Positions 28,283-38,701 of a stretch of DNA of 64,000 bases are shown here, piece by piece. How positions within the stretch are numbered: position 1 is the stretch's first letter; every line of letters starts with the position of its first letter. The notes under the pieces are model-generated. The model searched no databases and was not told the DNA's origin. It worked only from the letters and a program-made list of their open reading frames with translations. Location of the stretch: NCBI RefSeq assembly GCF_018383585.1, contig NZ_JAHAMK010000011.1, positions 68,088-132,087 of the forward strand, written 5' to 3'. The position numbers and the translations under genes are program-made. Source of the DNA: Microvirga sp. 3-52. GTDB lineage: Bacteria; Pseudomonadota; Alphaproteobacteria; Rhizobiales; Beijerinckiaceae.

Positions 28283-28984
28283 TCAGCCCACCCGGTACTG
28301 GCGCGCGGGCTCGTTGGCGGTCAGATCCGCAAGCACCGTCTCGCCGGCGACCGCCGTCTGGCCAAGACCCACCAACACCTGGGCGTTGAGCGGCACGAAG
28401 ATGTCGAGGCGGGAACCGAACCGGATGAGGCCGAAGCGCTCGCCGGTGCTTAAGGCCTCGCCCACCTTCACGAAGGACACGATGCGGCGCGCCACGAGGC
28501 CGGCGATCTGGACCACGCCGATCTTGGCGCCTGCCGTCTCGATCACGAGGGCGTTGCGCTCGTTGTCCTCGCTCGCCTTGTCGAGCTCGGCATTGAGGAA
28601 AAGGCCCGGCGTGTAGAGGATCTGGGCGATCCGGCCCGTGACCGGCGAGCGATTCACGTGGCAGTCGAACACGTTCATGAAGACCGAGATCCGAGTCATG
28701 GGCTCCGGCGGCAGGTCGAGTTCGGCCGGCGGCACGGCGGTAGTGATGAGGTTCACCCGCCCGTCGGCCGGGGACACGACGAGGCCCTCCCGGATCGGCG
28801 TCACCCGCGGCGGGTCGCGGAAGAAGTAGCAGACCCACACGGTCAGGATCGCACCGATCCAGCCCAGCGGCGACCAGAGCCACGCCAGGACGATCGTCGC
28901 AAACAGCGCGACCAGGATGAAGGGATAGCCCTCCTTGTGGATCGGCACGAAGATGCGGCGCATCGATTCCAGGATATCGGTCAT
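28283..28984 (-). CDS. psd: Phosphatidylserine decarboxylase proenzyme
   Basis: Psd decarboxylates phosphatidylserine to phosphatidylethanolamine. It cleaves itself to form a pyruvoyl cofactor. The 233-residue protein is the short form found in alphaproteobacteria. It has two N-terminal membrane helices, the conserved VVSPADGRV and [13 protein letters not shown], and the self-cleavage Gly-Ser in RFGSRLDIF. It sits upstream of pssA on the same strand, with R2 elements before both start codons. Confidence 0.95.
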   Translation of the reverse strand: MTDILESMRRIFVPIHKEGYPFILVALFATIVLAWLWSPLGWIGAILTVWVCYFFRDPPRVTPIREGLVVSPADGRVNLITTAVPPAELDLPPEPMTRISVFMNVFDCHVNRSPVTGRIAQILYTPGLFLNAELDKASEDNERNALVIETAGAKIGVVQIAGLVARRIVSFVKVGEALSTGERFGLIRFGSRLDIFVPLNAQVLVGLGQTAVAGETVLADLTANEPARQYRVG

Positions 28985-29008
28985 TCTTTCACAGCCTTAA
29001 GAAGGGCC

Positions 29009-29110
29009 AGCGCATCGTGCGGACCCAGAGGACCGCGCTCAAGGATGCGCTGGTCAAAAAGGAGCATCGGATGGATCCCAAGAGTGCAAATCCACTTTTA
29101 GGTCCGATGC
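29009..29110. repeat. R2 element, 25 bp upstream of psd
   Basis: AGCGCATCGTGCGG, GGATGCGCT, GGAGCATCGGATGGATCCC, TCCACTTTT and GGTCCGATGC occur in the same order as in the copy at 28039. The first hairpin is partly eroded. Confidence 0.75.
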
Positions 29111-29143
29111 CATAGTGGGGATGGCAGGCGAAAGAGCTTTTTG

Positions 29144-31054
29144 TCAACCTGCCACGCTCTCGGGGCTGCGCTCTTCCTCCTCGGCCCGTTTGAGCGTCTC
29201 GCGGGCCTGATCCGCCTCGCGCTGGCGGTTCCACATGGCGGCATAGACCCCGCCGTGGCTCAGCAGGCTCGCATGATTGCCGCGCTCGACCACCCTCCCC
29301 TGGTCCAGGACGATAATCTCGTCGGCTCCGATGACTGTGGACAACCGGTGGGCGATCACGAGAGTGGTCCTGCCACGGCTGATCCGGTCGAGGGCATCCT
29401 GGATCTCCTTCTCGGTGAAGGTGTCGAGCGCCGACGTCGCCTCGTCCAGGACCAGGATCGGTGGGCTTTTCAGAATCGTGCGGGCGATGGCCACGCGCTG
29501 CTTCTCGCCCCCTGAGAGCTTCAGGCCGCGCTCGCCCACGGGTGTGTCGTAGCCCTCCGGCAGGAGGCCGATGAAGCGGTCGATCTGGGCCAAGCGCGCG
29601 GCCTCCCTCACCTCCTCCGGGGTCGCATCCCACCGGCCGTACTGGATGTTGTAGCCGATGGTGTCGTTGAACAGCACCGTGTCCTGCGGGACCATGCCGA
29701 TCACCTTGCGCAGGGAGGCCTGCTGCACCTCGGCGATGTTCTGCCCGTCGATGAGAATGCGGCCGCTGGTGGGTTCGTAGAAGCGGAACAGCAGGCGGGA
29801 GATGGTCGACTTGCCGGCGCCCGACGGGCCGACGATGGCGACCGTATGGCCGGCAGGAACCTCGAAGCTCACGCCCTTGAGGATCGGACGCTCGGGGATA
29901 TAGGCGAAATGCACATCCTCGAAGCGCACGACGCCCTCGGACACCTGGAGGGGTCTGGCGCTGGGCTTGTCCTGGATCTCGGGATTGCGCTCGATGATCG
30001 CGAACATGTCGTCGATGTCGATGAGGGCCTGTTTGATCTCGCGGTAGAGCATGCCCATGAAGTTCAGCGGAATATAGAGTTGCACCAGCATGGCGTTGAC
30101 GAGCACGAAGCTGCCGATGGAGGCCCGTCCCGCCATGATGTCCCGGGCGGCCAGAACCATCACGATGGCCATGCCGATCGAGAAGATCACGGCCTGGCCC
30201 GCGTTGAGCACGGCAAGGGACGTATAGGTCTGGGTGGAAGCGCTCTCGAACTTCGCCATGGAGCGGTCGTAGCGGGCGGTTTCCCGCTGCTCCGCGCCGA
30301 AATACTTCACCGTCTCGTAGTTCAGCAGCGAGTCGACCGCCTTGGTGTTGGCGTCCGTATCCGAGTCGTTCATCTGCTTGCGGATCGAGATCCGCCACTG
30401 GGTCGCCTTGTAGGTATAGGCGAGATAGACGACCACCATCACGAACACGACGGCGGAATAGAGCCAGTTGAACTCCCAGGCCAGCAGGCCCAGCACGAGG
30501 ATGAACTCGAGGATCGTCGGGACGAGGGTGAGTACCACGAGGCGGGACAATTCCTCGATGCCCTCGCGGCCGCGCTCCAGCACCCGGGTCAGGCCGCCGG
30601 TCTTGCGCTCGAGATGGAAGCGGAGGGACAGGCGATGCATGTGCTCGAAGGTCTGCAGCGCGAGATTGCGCACCGCATGCATGGCGACCTTGGCGAAGAG
30701 GCCGTCGCGCAGCTGGGTCAGTACCGCCATGAGGATGCGGGTGAGGCCGTAGATCGCCGTGAGCAGGATCGGTGCCTTCCACAGCCAGGAGCCTGCGGTG
30801 GCGGCTGCCTCGGCGCCTTGGTTGCCGCCCGTGACCGCCACGAGCGCGTCCGTCGCCCATTTGAACGCGAACGGCGTCACCATCGTCACGCCCTTCGCGA
30901 CCAGCAGAAGCCCGAAGGCCAGGAAGACGCGCCGCTGGAGATCGGGCCTGCCGTGAGGCCAGAGATAGGGCCAGAGCTTTGTCCAGGTACCTGCCAGGCC
31001 ATTCGGCTGTGGCACAGTGGCGCTCGTCGGAGGGACGGCGGTGGAGGGAGGCAT
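29144..31054 (-). CDS. Atm1/HMT1-type ABC exporter (fused membrane and ATPase domains)
   Basis: This half-transporter works as a homodimer. Atm1-type proteins export glutathione-linked metals or sulfur compounds. The 636-residue protein has six membrane helices in residues of about 40-330 with the family signature DSLLNYETVKYFGAE. The ATPase domain follows, with Walker A GPSGAGKST, VPQDTVLFNDTIGYNI, signature LSGGEKQR and Walker B ILVLDEATSALD. I chose the ATG at 31054; the longer frame adds 34 residues that look non-coding. The VKYFGAE/LLNYE segment strongly supports the Atm1 subgroup rather than a lipid A exporter. Confidence 0.9.
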   Translation of the reverse strand: MPPSTAVPPTSATVPQPNGLAGTWTKLWPYLWPHGRPDLQRRVFLAFGLLLVAKGVTMVTPFAFKWATDALVAVTGGNQGAEAAATAGSWLWKAPILLTAIYGLTRILMAVLTQLRDGLFAKVAMHAVRNLALQTFEHMHRLSLRFHLERKTGGLTRVLERGREGIEELSRLVVLTLVPTILEFILVLGLLAWEFNWLYSAVVFVMVVVYLAYTYKATQWRISIRKQMNDSDTDANTKAVDSLLNYETVKYFGAEQRETARYDRSMAKFESASTQTYTSLAVLNAGQAVIFSIGMAIVMVLAARDIMAGRASIGSFVLVNAMLVQLYIPLNFMGMLYREIKQALIDIDDMFAIIERNPEIQDKPSARPLQVSEGVVRFEDVHFAYIPERPILKGVSFEVPAGHTVAIVGPSGAGKSTISRLLFRFYEPTSGRILIDGQNIAEVQQASLRKVIGMVPQDTVLFNDTIGYNIQYGRWDATPEEVREAARLAQIDRFIGLLPEGYDTPVGERGLKLSGGEKQRVAIARTILKSPPILVLDEATSALDTFTEKEIQDALDRISRGRTTLVIAHRLSTVIGADEIIVLDQGRVVERGNHASLLSHGGVYAAMWNRQREADQARETLKRAEEEERSPESVAG

Positions 31055-31297
31055 ACGCGGGAATCCAATCGAAATATCGGACCTCGATATAGGCGATCGG
31101 GAGGATGAATTCACCCCGAGTCTGTAATTGTTCCAGGTTGCTCTCAGGGACGGCATCCCTCAGAGCTGTTTCGGCCTCTCCCTCACCCTGAGAGGTTGAT
31201 GCTTCATCGGTCTCGTCATCCTGGACGGAGCAACTGATCCGGGGCCGCGTGAGGAGAGCGGCGCCCGATCCCCGATACGGCCATCCCCGCGCCGACA

Positions 31298-31426
31298 TTG
31301 TCATTTCCCGCAGGCCGGGGATCCATAATCGCGACGGCTCAGGCAAGGGCGAGCAGTGTTGCACCTCTGTCTGCACCGTCAGCGGTTCTGGATCCCGGGC
31401 TCCGCTGAAGCGGCCCCGGGATGATG
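31298..31426. repeat. Dispersed repeat of a third type (single copy in window)
   Basis: The ends read GTCATTTCCCGCAGGCCGGGGATCC (given here as its outer GTCATTTCCCG and inner GGGGATCC) and TGGATCCCGGGCTCCGC...GGCCCCGGGATGA. This resembles common GGATCCCGGG palindromic repeats of alphaproteobacteria. The 559-bp spacer 31055-31613 holds it, an R1 copy and no gene. Confidence 0.5.
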
Positions 31427-31504
31427 GTGCCAGGCTGGCTTTCACGATCCCGGATCGGTGCGCGCTGTCCGGCCCTGATCCCCTCAGCCCTCGCGCCCTC
31501 CGAC

Positions 31505-31596
31505 GTCATCACCGGCCTTGTGCCGGTGATCCCGATCGGAAAGGCACAGCGCCTGTCAGCATCGGGATGGTCTGGACGGGCCTGGCTCAGGATGTG
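31505..31596. repeat. R1 element, copy 4 (A-B, decayed B hairpin)
   Basis: The A hairpin GTCATCACCGGCC...GCCGGTGATCCCGAT is intact. The core is AAAGGCACAGCGCCT. The B half (ATCGGGATGGTCTGG...) has lost its pairing. The element lies 18 bp past the LysM gene stop. Confidence 0.75.
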
Positions 31597-31613
31597 GGTC
31601 TACGTCGAAAAGC

Positions 31614-32909
31614 TCAGTTGCTCTTCGGCCCCTGCTCACCCGGCAGGACGAACACTTGGCCCGGATAGATCAGGTCCGGATTGCGGATCTGCTCCTGGTT
31701 CGCGCCGTAGATCACCGTATAGCGCAGGCCCTTGCCATAGACCCGCTGGCTGATCCGCCAGAGATTGTCGCCGCGGGACACGATGGCGGTGTTGATATTG
31801 GGGATCACGATCGTCCCGGCACTGGCCATCTGACCTTCAGGCAGGGCGGAGGCCACCTCTCGGGAAGGCTGGGCCGGCGGGTTGCCCCCCTGAGGCGATG
31901 CGGGAGCCTGCGGCCGCACGGAAGCCACTTGGACCGGCACGTTGAAGCCCACCTCGGCGCGGGACCTGACCTGTCCCGAGACCGGGTCCACGTCGTCGAG
32001 GCGGATCCGGTAATCGCCGGGCTTCACGCCGCTGGCAATCGAGAAGGATACCTTGCCGTCACCGCCCGCCCCGCCGGGTGCGATGAGGCTTTCGTTGAGG
32101 TAGAGGCGCACGGTCGCTCCGGGCGACGACAGGCCGGACACGAAGAGCTTCCCCTCCTCCGCCTCGACGGTCACGATCTTGATCTCGGCCCGCGCGGCCG
32201 TTTGCCCAGGAGGGGCCGACGGCGGCGGAACCGGCGGCGCGACCCCGGCCTGCTGCTGCGGCCCGGGCTGAGCCGGCTGAGGCTCTGCCGGCTTGGCTTC
32301 GGCGGCCTTCGTTTCAGGCTTGGGCTCCTTGGTCGGCGGCTCGGGGTTCGAGAGAACCACCGTCGGCATGTCCGGTGCCGTCAGGGTGACGAGCGGCCGG
32401 GTCTTGGCATCGGTGATGACGACCGTCACGCTCTGGACGGAGCGCTGGCGGGTGCCGTCCGGGGCGATGGATTGCAGCGCAACCTGATGGGAGCCGGGCG
32501 GCAGGGGCGGAGGCACGATGGCGAACAGGCCGGAGGCATCGGCTGCCGCACGGGCGTGAACCTGATCGCCCCTCAACAGTTCAATGGTCGCACCGGGCGC
32601 GGCGCGCCCTGCGATCACGCTCTCGCCGTCCGGCTCGACCCGAACCAGATCGAAGGAAGGCGCGAGAGGGGAATCCTTGGATTGCGCCGGGGGAGCCTCG
32701 CTCGGGGCGACCGGCTTGGCGGCCTGCTGGCCCGATCCGCCCTGGGTGTTGGCCGAGGGCTCGGCTGTCTGGGCGGGAGCGGCGTTCCGCGAGGTCTCGG
32801 GCCTGTCGGACCAGGACCAGTAAAGCACCCCGAGAAGGACTGCGACAACGGTTGCAGCGGCGACGCCCAGCAACGCAATTGTACCTTTGATTTCCTTCGG
32901 ATGCGCCAT
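31614..32909 (-). CDS. LysM-domain envelope protein with Ig-like repeats
   Basis: The 431-residue protein has an N-terminal membrane anchor (residues 14-35, ALLGVAAATVVAVLLGVLYW). A Pro/Ala/Gln-rich region follows. Two beta-rich segments look like bacterial Ig-type domains (FDLVRVEPDGESVIAGRAAPGATIELLRG split, and VTVEAEEGKLFVSGLSSPGATVRLY split). A C-terminal LysM peptidoglycan-binding domain closes the protein (VSRGDNLWRISQRVYGKG and IRNPDLIYPGQVFVLP). The protein probably tethers the inner membrane to the cell wall. I chose the ATG at 32909; the longer frame overlaps the divergent LOG gene. Confidence 0.85.
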   Translation of the reverse strand: MAHPKEIKGTIALLGVAAATVVAVLLGVLYWSWSDRPETSRNAAPAQTAEPSANTQGGSGQQAAKPVAPSEAPPAQSKDSPLAPSFDLVRVEPDGESVIAGRAAPGATIELLRGDQVHARAAADASGLFAIVPPPLPPGSHQVALQSIAPDGTRQRSVQSVTVVITDAKTRPLVTLTAPDMPTVVLSNPEPPTKEPKPETKAAEAKPAEPQPAQPGPQQQAGVAPPVPPPSAPPGQTAARAEIKIVTVEAEEGKLFVSGLSSPGATVRLYLNESLIAPGGAGGDGKVSFSIASGVKPGDYRIRLDDVDPVSGQVRSRAEVGFNVPVQVASVRPQAPASPQGGNPPAQPSREVASALPEGQMASAGTIVIPNINTAIVSRGDNLWRISQRVYGKGLRYTVIYGANQEQIRNPDLIYPGQVFVLPGEQGPKSN

Positions 32910-32989
32910 GGTGCATTTTCTCGTACGCGGCACTTTCGTGCATTTAAACCGTTTATCTTTCAAAAGGCTACGGCCATAAAGGACAAATA

Positions 32990-33646
32990 ATGCTCTACGA
33001 CTCGACGCGGGAGGTTCCCCGCCTCCCCGAAATGCCCATGTCATCCATCAGATCGATCAAATCCATATGCGTCTATTGCGGCTCCGGCTTCGGGGACGAT
33101 CCGGTTTTCGCCGAGAATGCGGCGGTATTGGGCCGCTCCATGGCCGAACAGGGAATCAACCTGGTCTATGGGGGCGGCAATGTGGGCCTCATGGGCACGG
33201 TCGCCCAATCCGTGCTCGATCACGGCGGTTATGTCACAGGGATCATCCCTGACTTTCTGAAGTCCCGCGAGAAGCTCCTCGACGACGTGCAGGAAACCAT
33301 CGTCGTGCCCGACATGCACACCCGCAAGCGCCTGATGTTCGAGAAGGCCGACGCCTTCGTGGCCCTGCCCGGCGGGATCGGGACCCTGGAGGAGCTCGTC
33401 GAACAGATGACCTGGTCGCAGCTCGGCCGGCACACCAAGCCGATCCTGATGCTGAGCACCAAGGGCTTCTGGAAGCCGCTTCTCACCCTGATCGCCCACA
33501 TGCACGAACAGGGCTTCATCCGCCCCGGACTGGAGCTCAACTACCTCGTCGCGGAGCGGGTCGAAGAGGTCATTCCCATGCTCGAGAATGCCGCCCGGCG
33601 GGTCGGGATCGTGAGCAACGAAGAGGCCATCGGGAGCCGCTTCTAG
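32990..33646 (+). CDS. LOG-family protein (nucleotide 5'-monophosphate phosphoribohydrolase)
   Basis: LOG-type enzymes release the base from (cytokinin) nucleoside monophosphates. They were long misnamed lysine decarboxylases. The 218-residue protein has the fold start ICVYCGSGFG, VYGGGNVGLMG and the signature PGGIGTLEE with the catalytic glutamate. I placed the start at 32990 because AAAGGA lies at good spacing. ATGs at 33032 or 33038 would give a protein closer to the usual length. It is divergent from the LysM gene. Confidence 0.9.
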   Translation: MLYDSTREVPRLPEMPMSSIRSIKSICVYCGSGFGDDPVFAENAAVLGRSMAEQGINLVYGGGNVGLMGTVAQSVLDHGGYVTGIIPDFLKSREKLLDDVQETIVVPDMHTRKRLMFEKADAFVALPGGIGTLEELVEQMTWSQLGRHTKPILMLSTKGFWKPLLTLIAHMHEQGFIRPGLELNYLVAERVEEVIPMLENAARRVGIVSNEEAIGSRF

Positions 33647-33655
33647 AAAGCCACA

Positions 33656-34105
33656 TCATCCTGCGCGCGACAGCACGAGCCCGCCCAGGATCATGCCCGC
33701 TGCCAGCAGCCGCTGCCACGTGATCGCCTGCACGGGAAGGCCGAAAGCTCCCACCGCATCCAGGACCAGCGCGGCGGCAACTTGGCCGAAGACCAGGGCC
33801 GCCACGGTGCTGACCACCCCGAGCTGCGGCACGCCCCAGATCACGATGGCAACGTAGAAGGCGCCGAGCAAGCCTCCCAGCCAGGACCACCATGGTGCCG
33901 AGGCCACGGCGACGCCCGACGGCCATGCGCCTTTGAACGCACTGATGGCCGCCAGAATGACGAAGCCGATCCCGAAGGAAATGCAGGCCGCCAGCACCGG
34001 ATCGCCGAGAGACCGCGCCAGGGCGGCATTGATGGGCGCCTGAGACGAGAGGAACACGCCGCCCAGAAGAATGCCCAGGAGCGGCAGCAGGATCGAAACG
34101 TTCAT
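33656..34105 (-). CDS. DMT-superfamily membrane protein (YdcZ/DUF606 type)
   Basis: The 149-residue protein has five hydrophobic segments and matches the small half-length DMT transporters. Family marks include the N-terminal LLGILLGGVFLSSQAPINAALAR with conserved Asn, GDPVLAACISFGIGF and the final helix RLLAAGMILGGLVLSRAG. Such proteins often act as dimers and their substrates are unknown. I chose the ATG at 34105; the longer frame adds 15 residues. It converges on the LOG gene with only 9 bp between the stop codons. Confidence 0.82.
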   Translation of the reverse strand: MNVSILLPLLGILLGGVFLSSQAPINAALARSLGDPVLAACISFGIGFVILAAISAFKGAWPSGVAVASAPWWSWLGGLLGAFYVAIVIWGVPQLGVVSTVAALVFGQVAAALVLDAVGAFGLPVQAITWQRLLAAGMILGGLVLSRAG

Positions 34106-34199
34106 GGGATTGCCTGGAGTGATTCTCGGTTTCAGCAATGTCGAATTCATGCACTGCCCTGAGTCGGAGTGTCTGGGCCGTCATGCGCCTTCCCTCACC

Positions 34200-34287
34200 G
34201 TCATGGCCGGGCTTGTCCCGGCCATCCCGATATGAAAAGCGCAGCGCCTCACCGAAGTGGGATCACCGGCACAAGGCCGGTGATGAC
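34200..34287. repeat. R1 element, copy 5 (B-A orientation)
   Basis: The B hairpin is GTCATGGCCGGGC...CCGGCCATCCCGAT. The core is GAAAAGCGCAGCGCC. The A hairpin is GATCACCGGCACAAG...CCGGTGATGAC. It lies 63 bp past the cimA stop. Confidence 0.9.
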
Positions 34288-34349
34288 GTCAGGAGGGCTA
34301 TTGGCCATTGATGAACCAGACTCAGAATGACGGCAGAGTCTTGCGGTTC

Positions 34350-35945
34350 TCAGAGCGACGCTCCGCTTTTGAGAAGCTTGTAGACCATCGAATCCGTCAG
34401 CGCCTGGAACGATGCGTCGATGATGTTCGGGGAGACCCCGATGGTGGTCCAGCGCTCGCCGGAGCCGTCCATGAACTCGATCAGCACGCGCGTCACCGCA
34501 TCCGAGCCGCCCTGATAGATGCGGACCTTGTAGTCGACCAGCTCCAGATCCTGAATCAGGTTCTGATACTTGCCGAGATCCTTGCGCAAGGCCACGTCGA
34601 GCGCATTCACCGGACCGTTGCCTTCGGCGGCCGAGATCAGCACCTCGTCGCCCACACGCACCTTCACGATGGCTTCCGAGGCGGTGACGAGTTCGCCGAC
34701 CGCATTGAAGCGGCGCTCCACGTTGACGGAGAAGCGCTCCACGTCGAAGAAGGCCGGCACCTCGCCCAGCATGCGCTTGACCAGCACGTAGAAGGACGCG
34801 TCCGCGCCTTCGAACGCGAAGCCTTCAGCCTCCTTGCGCTTCACTTCGTCGAGCACGCGCGCGATGCGCGCATCGCCCTTCTCCAGCGCGAAGCCGCAGC
34901 GCTTCAACTCGGCCAGGATGTTCGATTGCCCGCCCTGGTCGGAGACGAGAAGCCTGCGCGCATTACCGATGACCTCCGGCTCCACATGCTCGTAGGTGCG
35001 CGGATCCTTCAGCACCGCGGAGGCATGGATGCCTGCTTTCGTCGCGAAGGCGCTCGAACCCACGAAAGGCGCATGGCGGTTCGGCTGACGGTTGAGGATC
35101 TCGTCCACCTGCCGCGAGACATGGGTGAGCTGACCAAGCGCCTCATCCGTGACGCCGAGATCGAAGCGGGCGGCGTAAGAGGCCTTCAGCTTCAGGGCGC
35201 CGATGAGCGTGATGAGATTGGCGTTGCCGCAGCGCTCGCCGAGGCCGTTGAGCGTGCCCTGGATATGGCGCGCGCCCGCTTCCACGGCGGCGAGCGAATT
35301 GGCGACCGCGCAGCCGCAATCGTCATGGGCATGGATGCCGAGATGCCCCCCTGGCACGACCTTTGTCATCGCCGTGACGATCTCCGTCACCTCGTGGGGC
35401 AGCGTGCCGCCGTTGGTGTCGCAGAGCACGATCCAGCGCGCGCCGGCCTCGTAGGCCGTCTTCACGCAGGACAGAGCGTAATCCGGATTGGCCTTGTAGC
35501 CGTCGAAGAAATGCTCGCAGTCGACGAGCACTTCGCGGCCCTTCGCGCGAGCGGCCTCGACGCTCTCATGGATGCCCGCGAGGTTCTCCTCCGGGGTCGT
35601 CTCGAGCGCCACCCGCACATGATAGTCCCAGGACTTGGCGACGAAGCAGATGGCATCGGCCTCAGCCTCGAGCAGGGCCGCGACGCCGGGATCGTTGGAG
35701 ACCGAGCGCCCTGCCCGCTTCGTCATGCCGAAGGCCGTGAACTTGGCGTTCTTGGTGCGCTTCTCGGCAAAGAACGTGGTATCGAGCGGGTTCGCGCCCG
35801 GATAGCCGCCTTCCACGTAGTCGATGCCGAGTTTGTCGAGGAGTGTGGCGATCGCTTTCTTGTCCTCGAGGGAGAAATCCACGCCCGTGGTCTGCGCTCC
35901 GTCACGCAGGGTGGTATCGAAGAGAGTGATGCGCTCGCGGCTCAT
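34350..35945 (-). CDS. cimA: Citramalate synthase
   Basis: CimA condenses pyruvate and acetyl-CoA to citramalate, a threonine-independent route to isoleucine. The 531-residue protein has an HMG-CoA-lyase-like barrel (LFDTTLRDGAQTTGVDFS, YVEGGYPGANP, LGIHAHDDCGCAVANS, NGLGERCGNANL). A C-terminal LeuA-type regulatory domain follows (about 400-525). The family is hard to separate from homocitrate and isopropylmalate synthases by eye, but QTTGVDFS and the long form are typical of CimA. The ATG overlaps the stop of the upstream acetyltransferase gene (ATGA), so they are coupled. Confidence 0.9.
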   Translation of the reverse strand: MSRERITLFDTTLRDGAQTTGVDFSLEDKKAIATLLDKLGIDYVEGGYPGANPLDTTFFAEKRTKNAKFTAFGMTKRAGRSVSNDPGVAALLEAEADAICFVAKSWDYHVRVALETTPEENLAGIHESVEAARAKGREVLVDCEHFFDGYKANPDYALSCVKTAYEAGARWIVLCDTNGGTLPHEVTEIVTAMTKVVPGGHLGIHAHDDCGCAVANSLAAVEAGARHIQGTLNGLGERCGNANLITLIGALKLKASYAARFDLGVTDEALGQLTHVSRQVDEILNRQPNRHAPFVGSSAFATKAGIHASAVLKDPRTYEHVEPEVIGNARRLLVSDQGGQSNILAELKRCGFALEKGDARIARVLDEVKRKEAEGFAFEGADASFYVLVKRMLGEVPAFFDVERFSVNVERRFNAVGELVTASEAIVKVRVGDEVLISAAEGNGPVNALDVALRKDLGKYQNLIQDLELVDYKVRIYQGGSDAVTRVLIEFMDGSGERWTTIGVSPNIIDASFQALTDSMVYKLLKSGASL

Positions 35946-36451
35946 GACGACAACTTCCTGTCTTCCTGGGGCGTCAGACGCTTTTCCATGGTGGTGGTGC
36001 CGAGCCATTCGTCGCCAAGCGGCATGGTGTTGCGGCGCTGCGGCTGGAAGCCCTGCTTCTGGAAGAAGGGCAGCGCGTTGTCGCTGACCTCCGCCACGAG
36101 GCGCGGGGCACCGCGCGCGCCGGCGAGCTTTTCGACGGCGTCGTAGAGCATCGTGCCGATCCCCTGCCCGGCCACGGCGGGATGCACGTAGAACAGATCG
36201 ATCAGCTCGTTGTCTTTCAGCGCAATGAAGCCGACGGGGGAGCCTTCGACGGTCGCGATCAGGGTCAGGCCCTTCGCGAGCCTCTGGGCAAAGGAATCGT
36301 CCGCCGCGAGAGCCATCCAGGCCTCCTGCTGGCTCTCGCTGTAATCCTCGCCCGTCAGCTCGGCGATGCTCTCCTCGTAGATGTCGACGAGCACCGGCAG
36401 ATCCGCTGGCAGGAAGGGCCGAAGCCCCGGTTTCGGCAAGGCCTGTCCCAT
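35942..36451 (-). CDS. GNAT-family N-acetyltransferase
   Basis: The 169-residue protein shows the GNAT fold with motif A LFYVHPAVAGQGIGTMLYDAVE (shown as VHPAVAGQGIGT) for acetyl-CoA binding. LVAEVSDNALPFFQKQGF is the family C-terminal strand and helix. The ATG at 36451 has GAAGGAAGGG upstream. The substrate is unknown. Its stop overlaps the cimA start, so both are made from one transcript, although a functional link is not obvious. Confidence 0.87.
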   Translation of the reverse strand: MGQALPKPGLRPFLPADLPVLVDIYEESIAELTGEDYSESQQEAWMALAADDSFAQRLAKGLTLIATVEGSPVGFIALKDNELIDLFYVHPAVAGQGIGTMLYDAVEKLAGARGAPRLVAEVSDNALPFFQKQGFQPQRRNTMPLGDEWLGTTTMEKRLTPQEDRKLSS

Positions 36452-36495
36452 CAGCGCGCCCTTCCTTCGATCAGACCACAACGTATCCCACGCAT

Positions 36496-36582
36496 GTCAT
36501 GGCCGGGCTTGTCCCGGCCATCTCGATTGGAAAAGTGCGGCGTCTCTCGGATCGGGATCACCGGCACAAGGCCGGTGATGAC
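36496..36582. repeat. R1 element, copy 6 (B-A orientation)
   Basis: A near-perfect copy with the core GAAAAGTGCGGCGTCTC. It lies between the cysS stop (21 bp away) and the acetyltransferase start on the same strand. It could end or process a cysS transcript. Confidence 0.9.
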
Positions 36583-36602
36583 GGTGGAGGGTGTAAGAGC
36601 GT

Positions 36603-38072
<1,470 letters not shown>

Positions 38073-38365
38073 GAAACCAAATCCCTGTCAGGCCGCAGGC
38101 CGGAGGATGGTTTCGATCTTGGAATGAGAACGAGACGGCTCCAGCCAGCGAAATGCGCTAGCCGCAAATAATCCCGGAAATGAGGATCGTTGCCGTGTTC
38201 ATGAAGTCATCAATGCCTTTTCAGGCTGAAGTCGTCAAGATTTCCGATTTGGTAATCATGTTTAATTTGCACGGCCGCATGAAACGGGTTCCGGCCAAGC
38301 GCGTTAGAGCTTTGTTCACGCACACTCGTGGCATAATGGCCCGAGTTCAAACAAAGAGGTCTACG

Positions 38366-38689
38366 ATGCGCCGCGCATTCGCCATGCTCGGAATGGGTAC
38401 TGTCGTGTTTTTTGCAGCCGCGTCCCTGACACTGCTCCCCAACGGCTCCCAGGCCTCTTCGACCCAAGCCACCTTCATGGTTCCCGCCGCCGACGGCTAT
38501 GGCGTTGCGGAATGTCTCATCACAAACCAGGCTTGTGGCCAAGTTGTGGCGAATGCCTGGTGCGAAGCCCATGGCTATACCAAGGCGGTTTCCTACCGGC
38601 AGATCACCCCCGACGAGGTGACGAGCAACATCCAGAAGGCCTCCCTCGGGCCCAAGGAGCCGCCGGTCTCCGTGACCTGCTCGAACTGA
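38366..38689 (+). CDS. Small secreted protein with four cysteines, unknown function
   Basis: I do not recognise this protein by name. The 107-residue product starts at the ATG at 38366 (AGAGGT upstream). Its signal peptide MRRAFAMLGMGTVVFFAAAS is followed by a mature part of about 75 residues. The mature part has four cysteines (AECLITNQACGQVVANAWCE and the terminal VTCSN) that could form two disulfides. The open frame reaches back to 38180, but that part reads as non-coding. It may be a lineage-specific periplasmic protein. Confidence 0.65.
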   Translation: MRRAFAMLGMGTVVFFAAASLTLLPNGSQASSTQATFMVPAADGYGVAECLITNQACGQVVANAWCEAHGYTKAVSYRQITPDEVTSNIQKASLGPKEPPVSVTCSN

Positions 38690-38701
38690 GGCGGGTCCGC
38701 C

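Noticed and set aside
28989..31445. A very long open frame (over 800 codons) on the minus strand
   Set aside because: It runs over the Atm1-type transporter in another frame and its product is a low-complexity Arg/Pro/Gly sequence, typical of GC-rich shadow frames.
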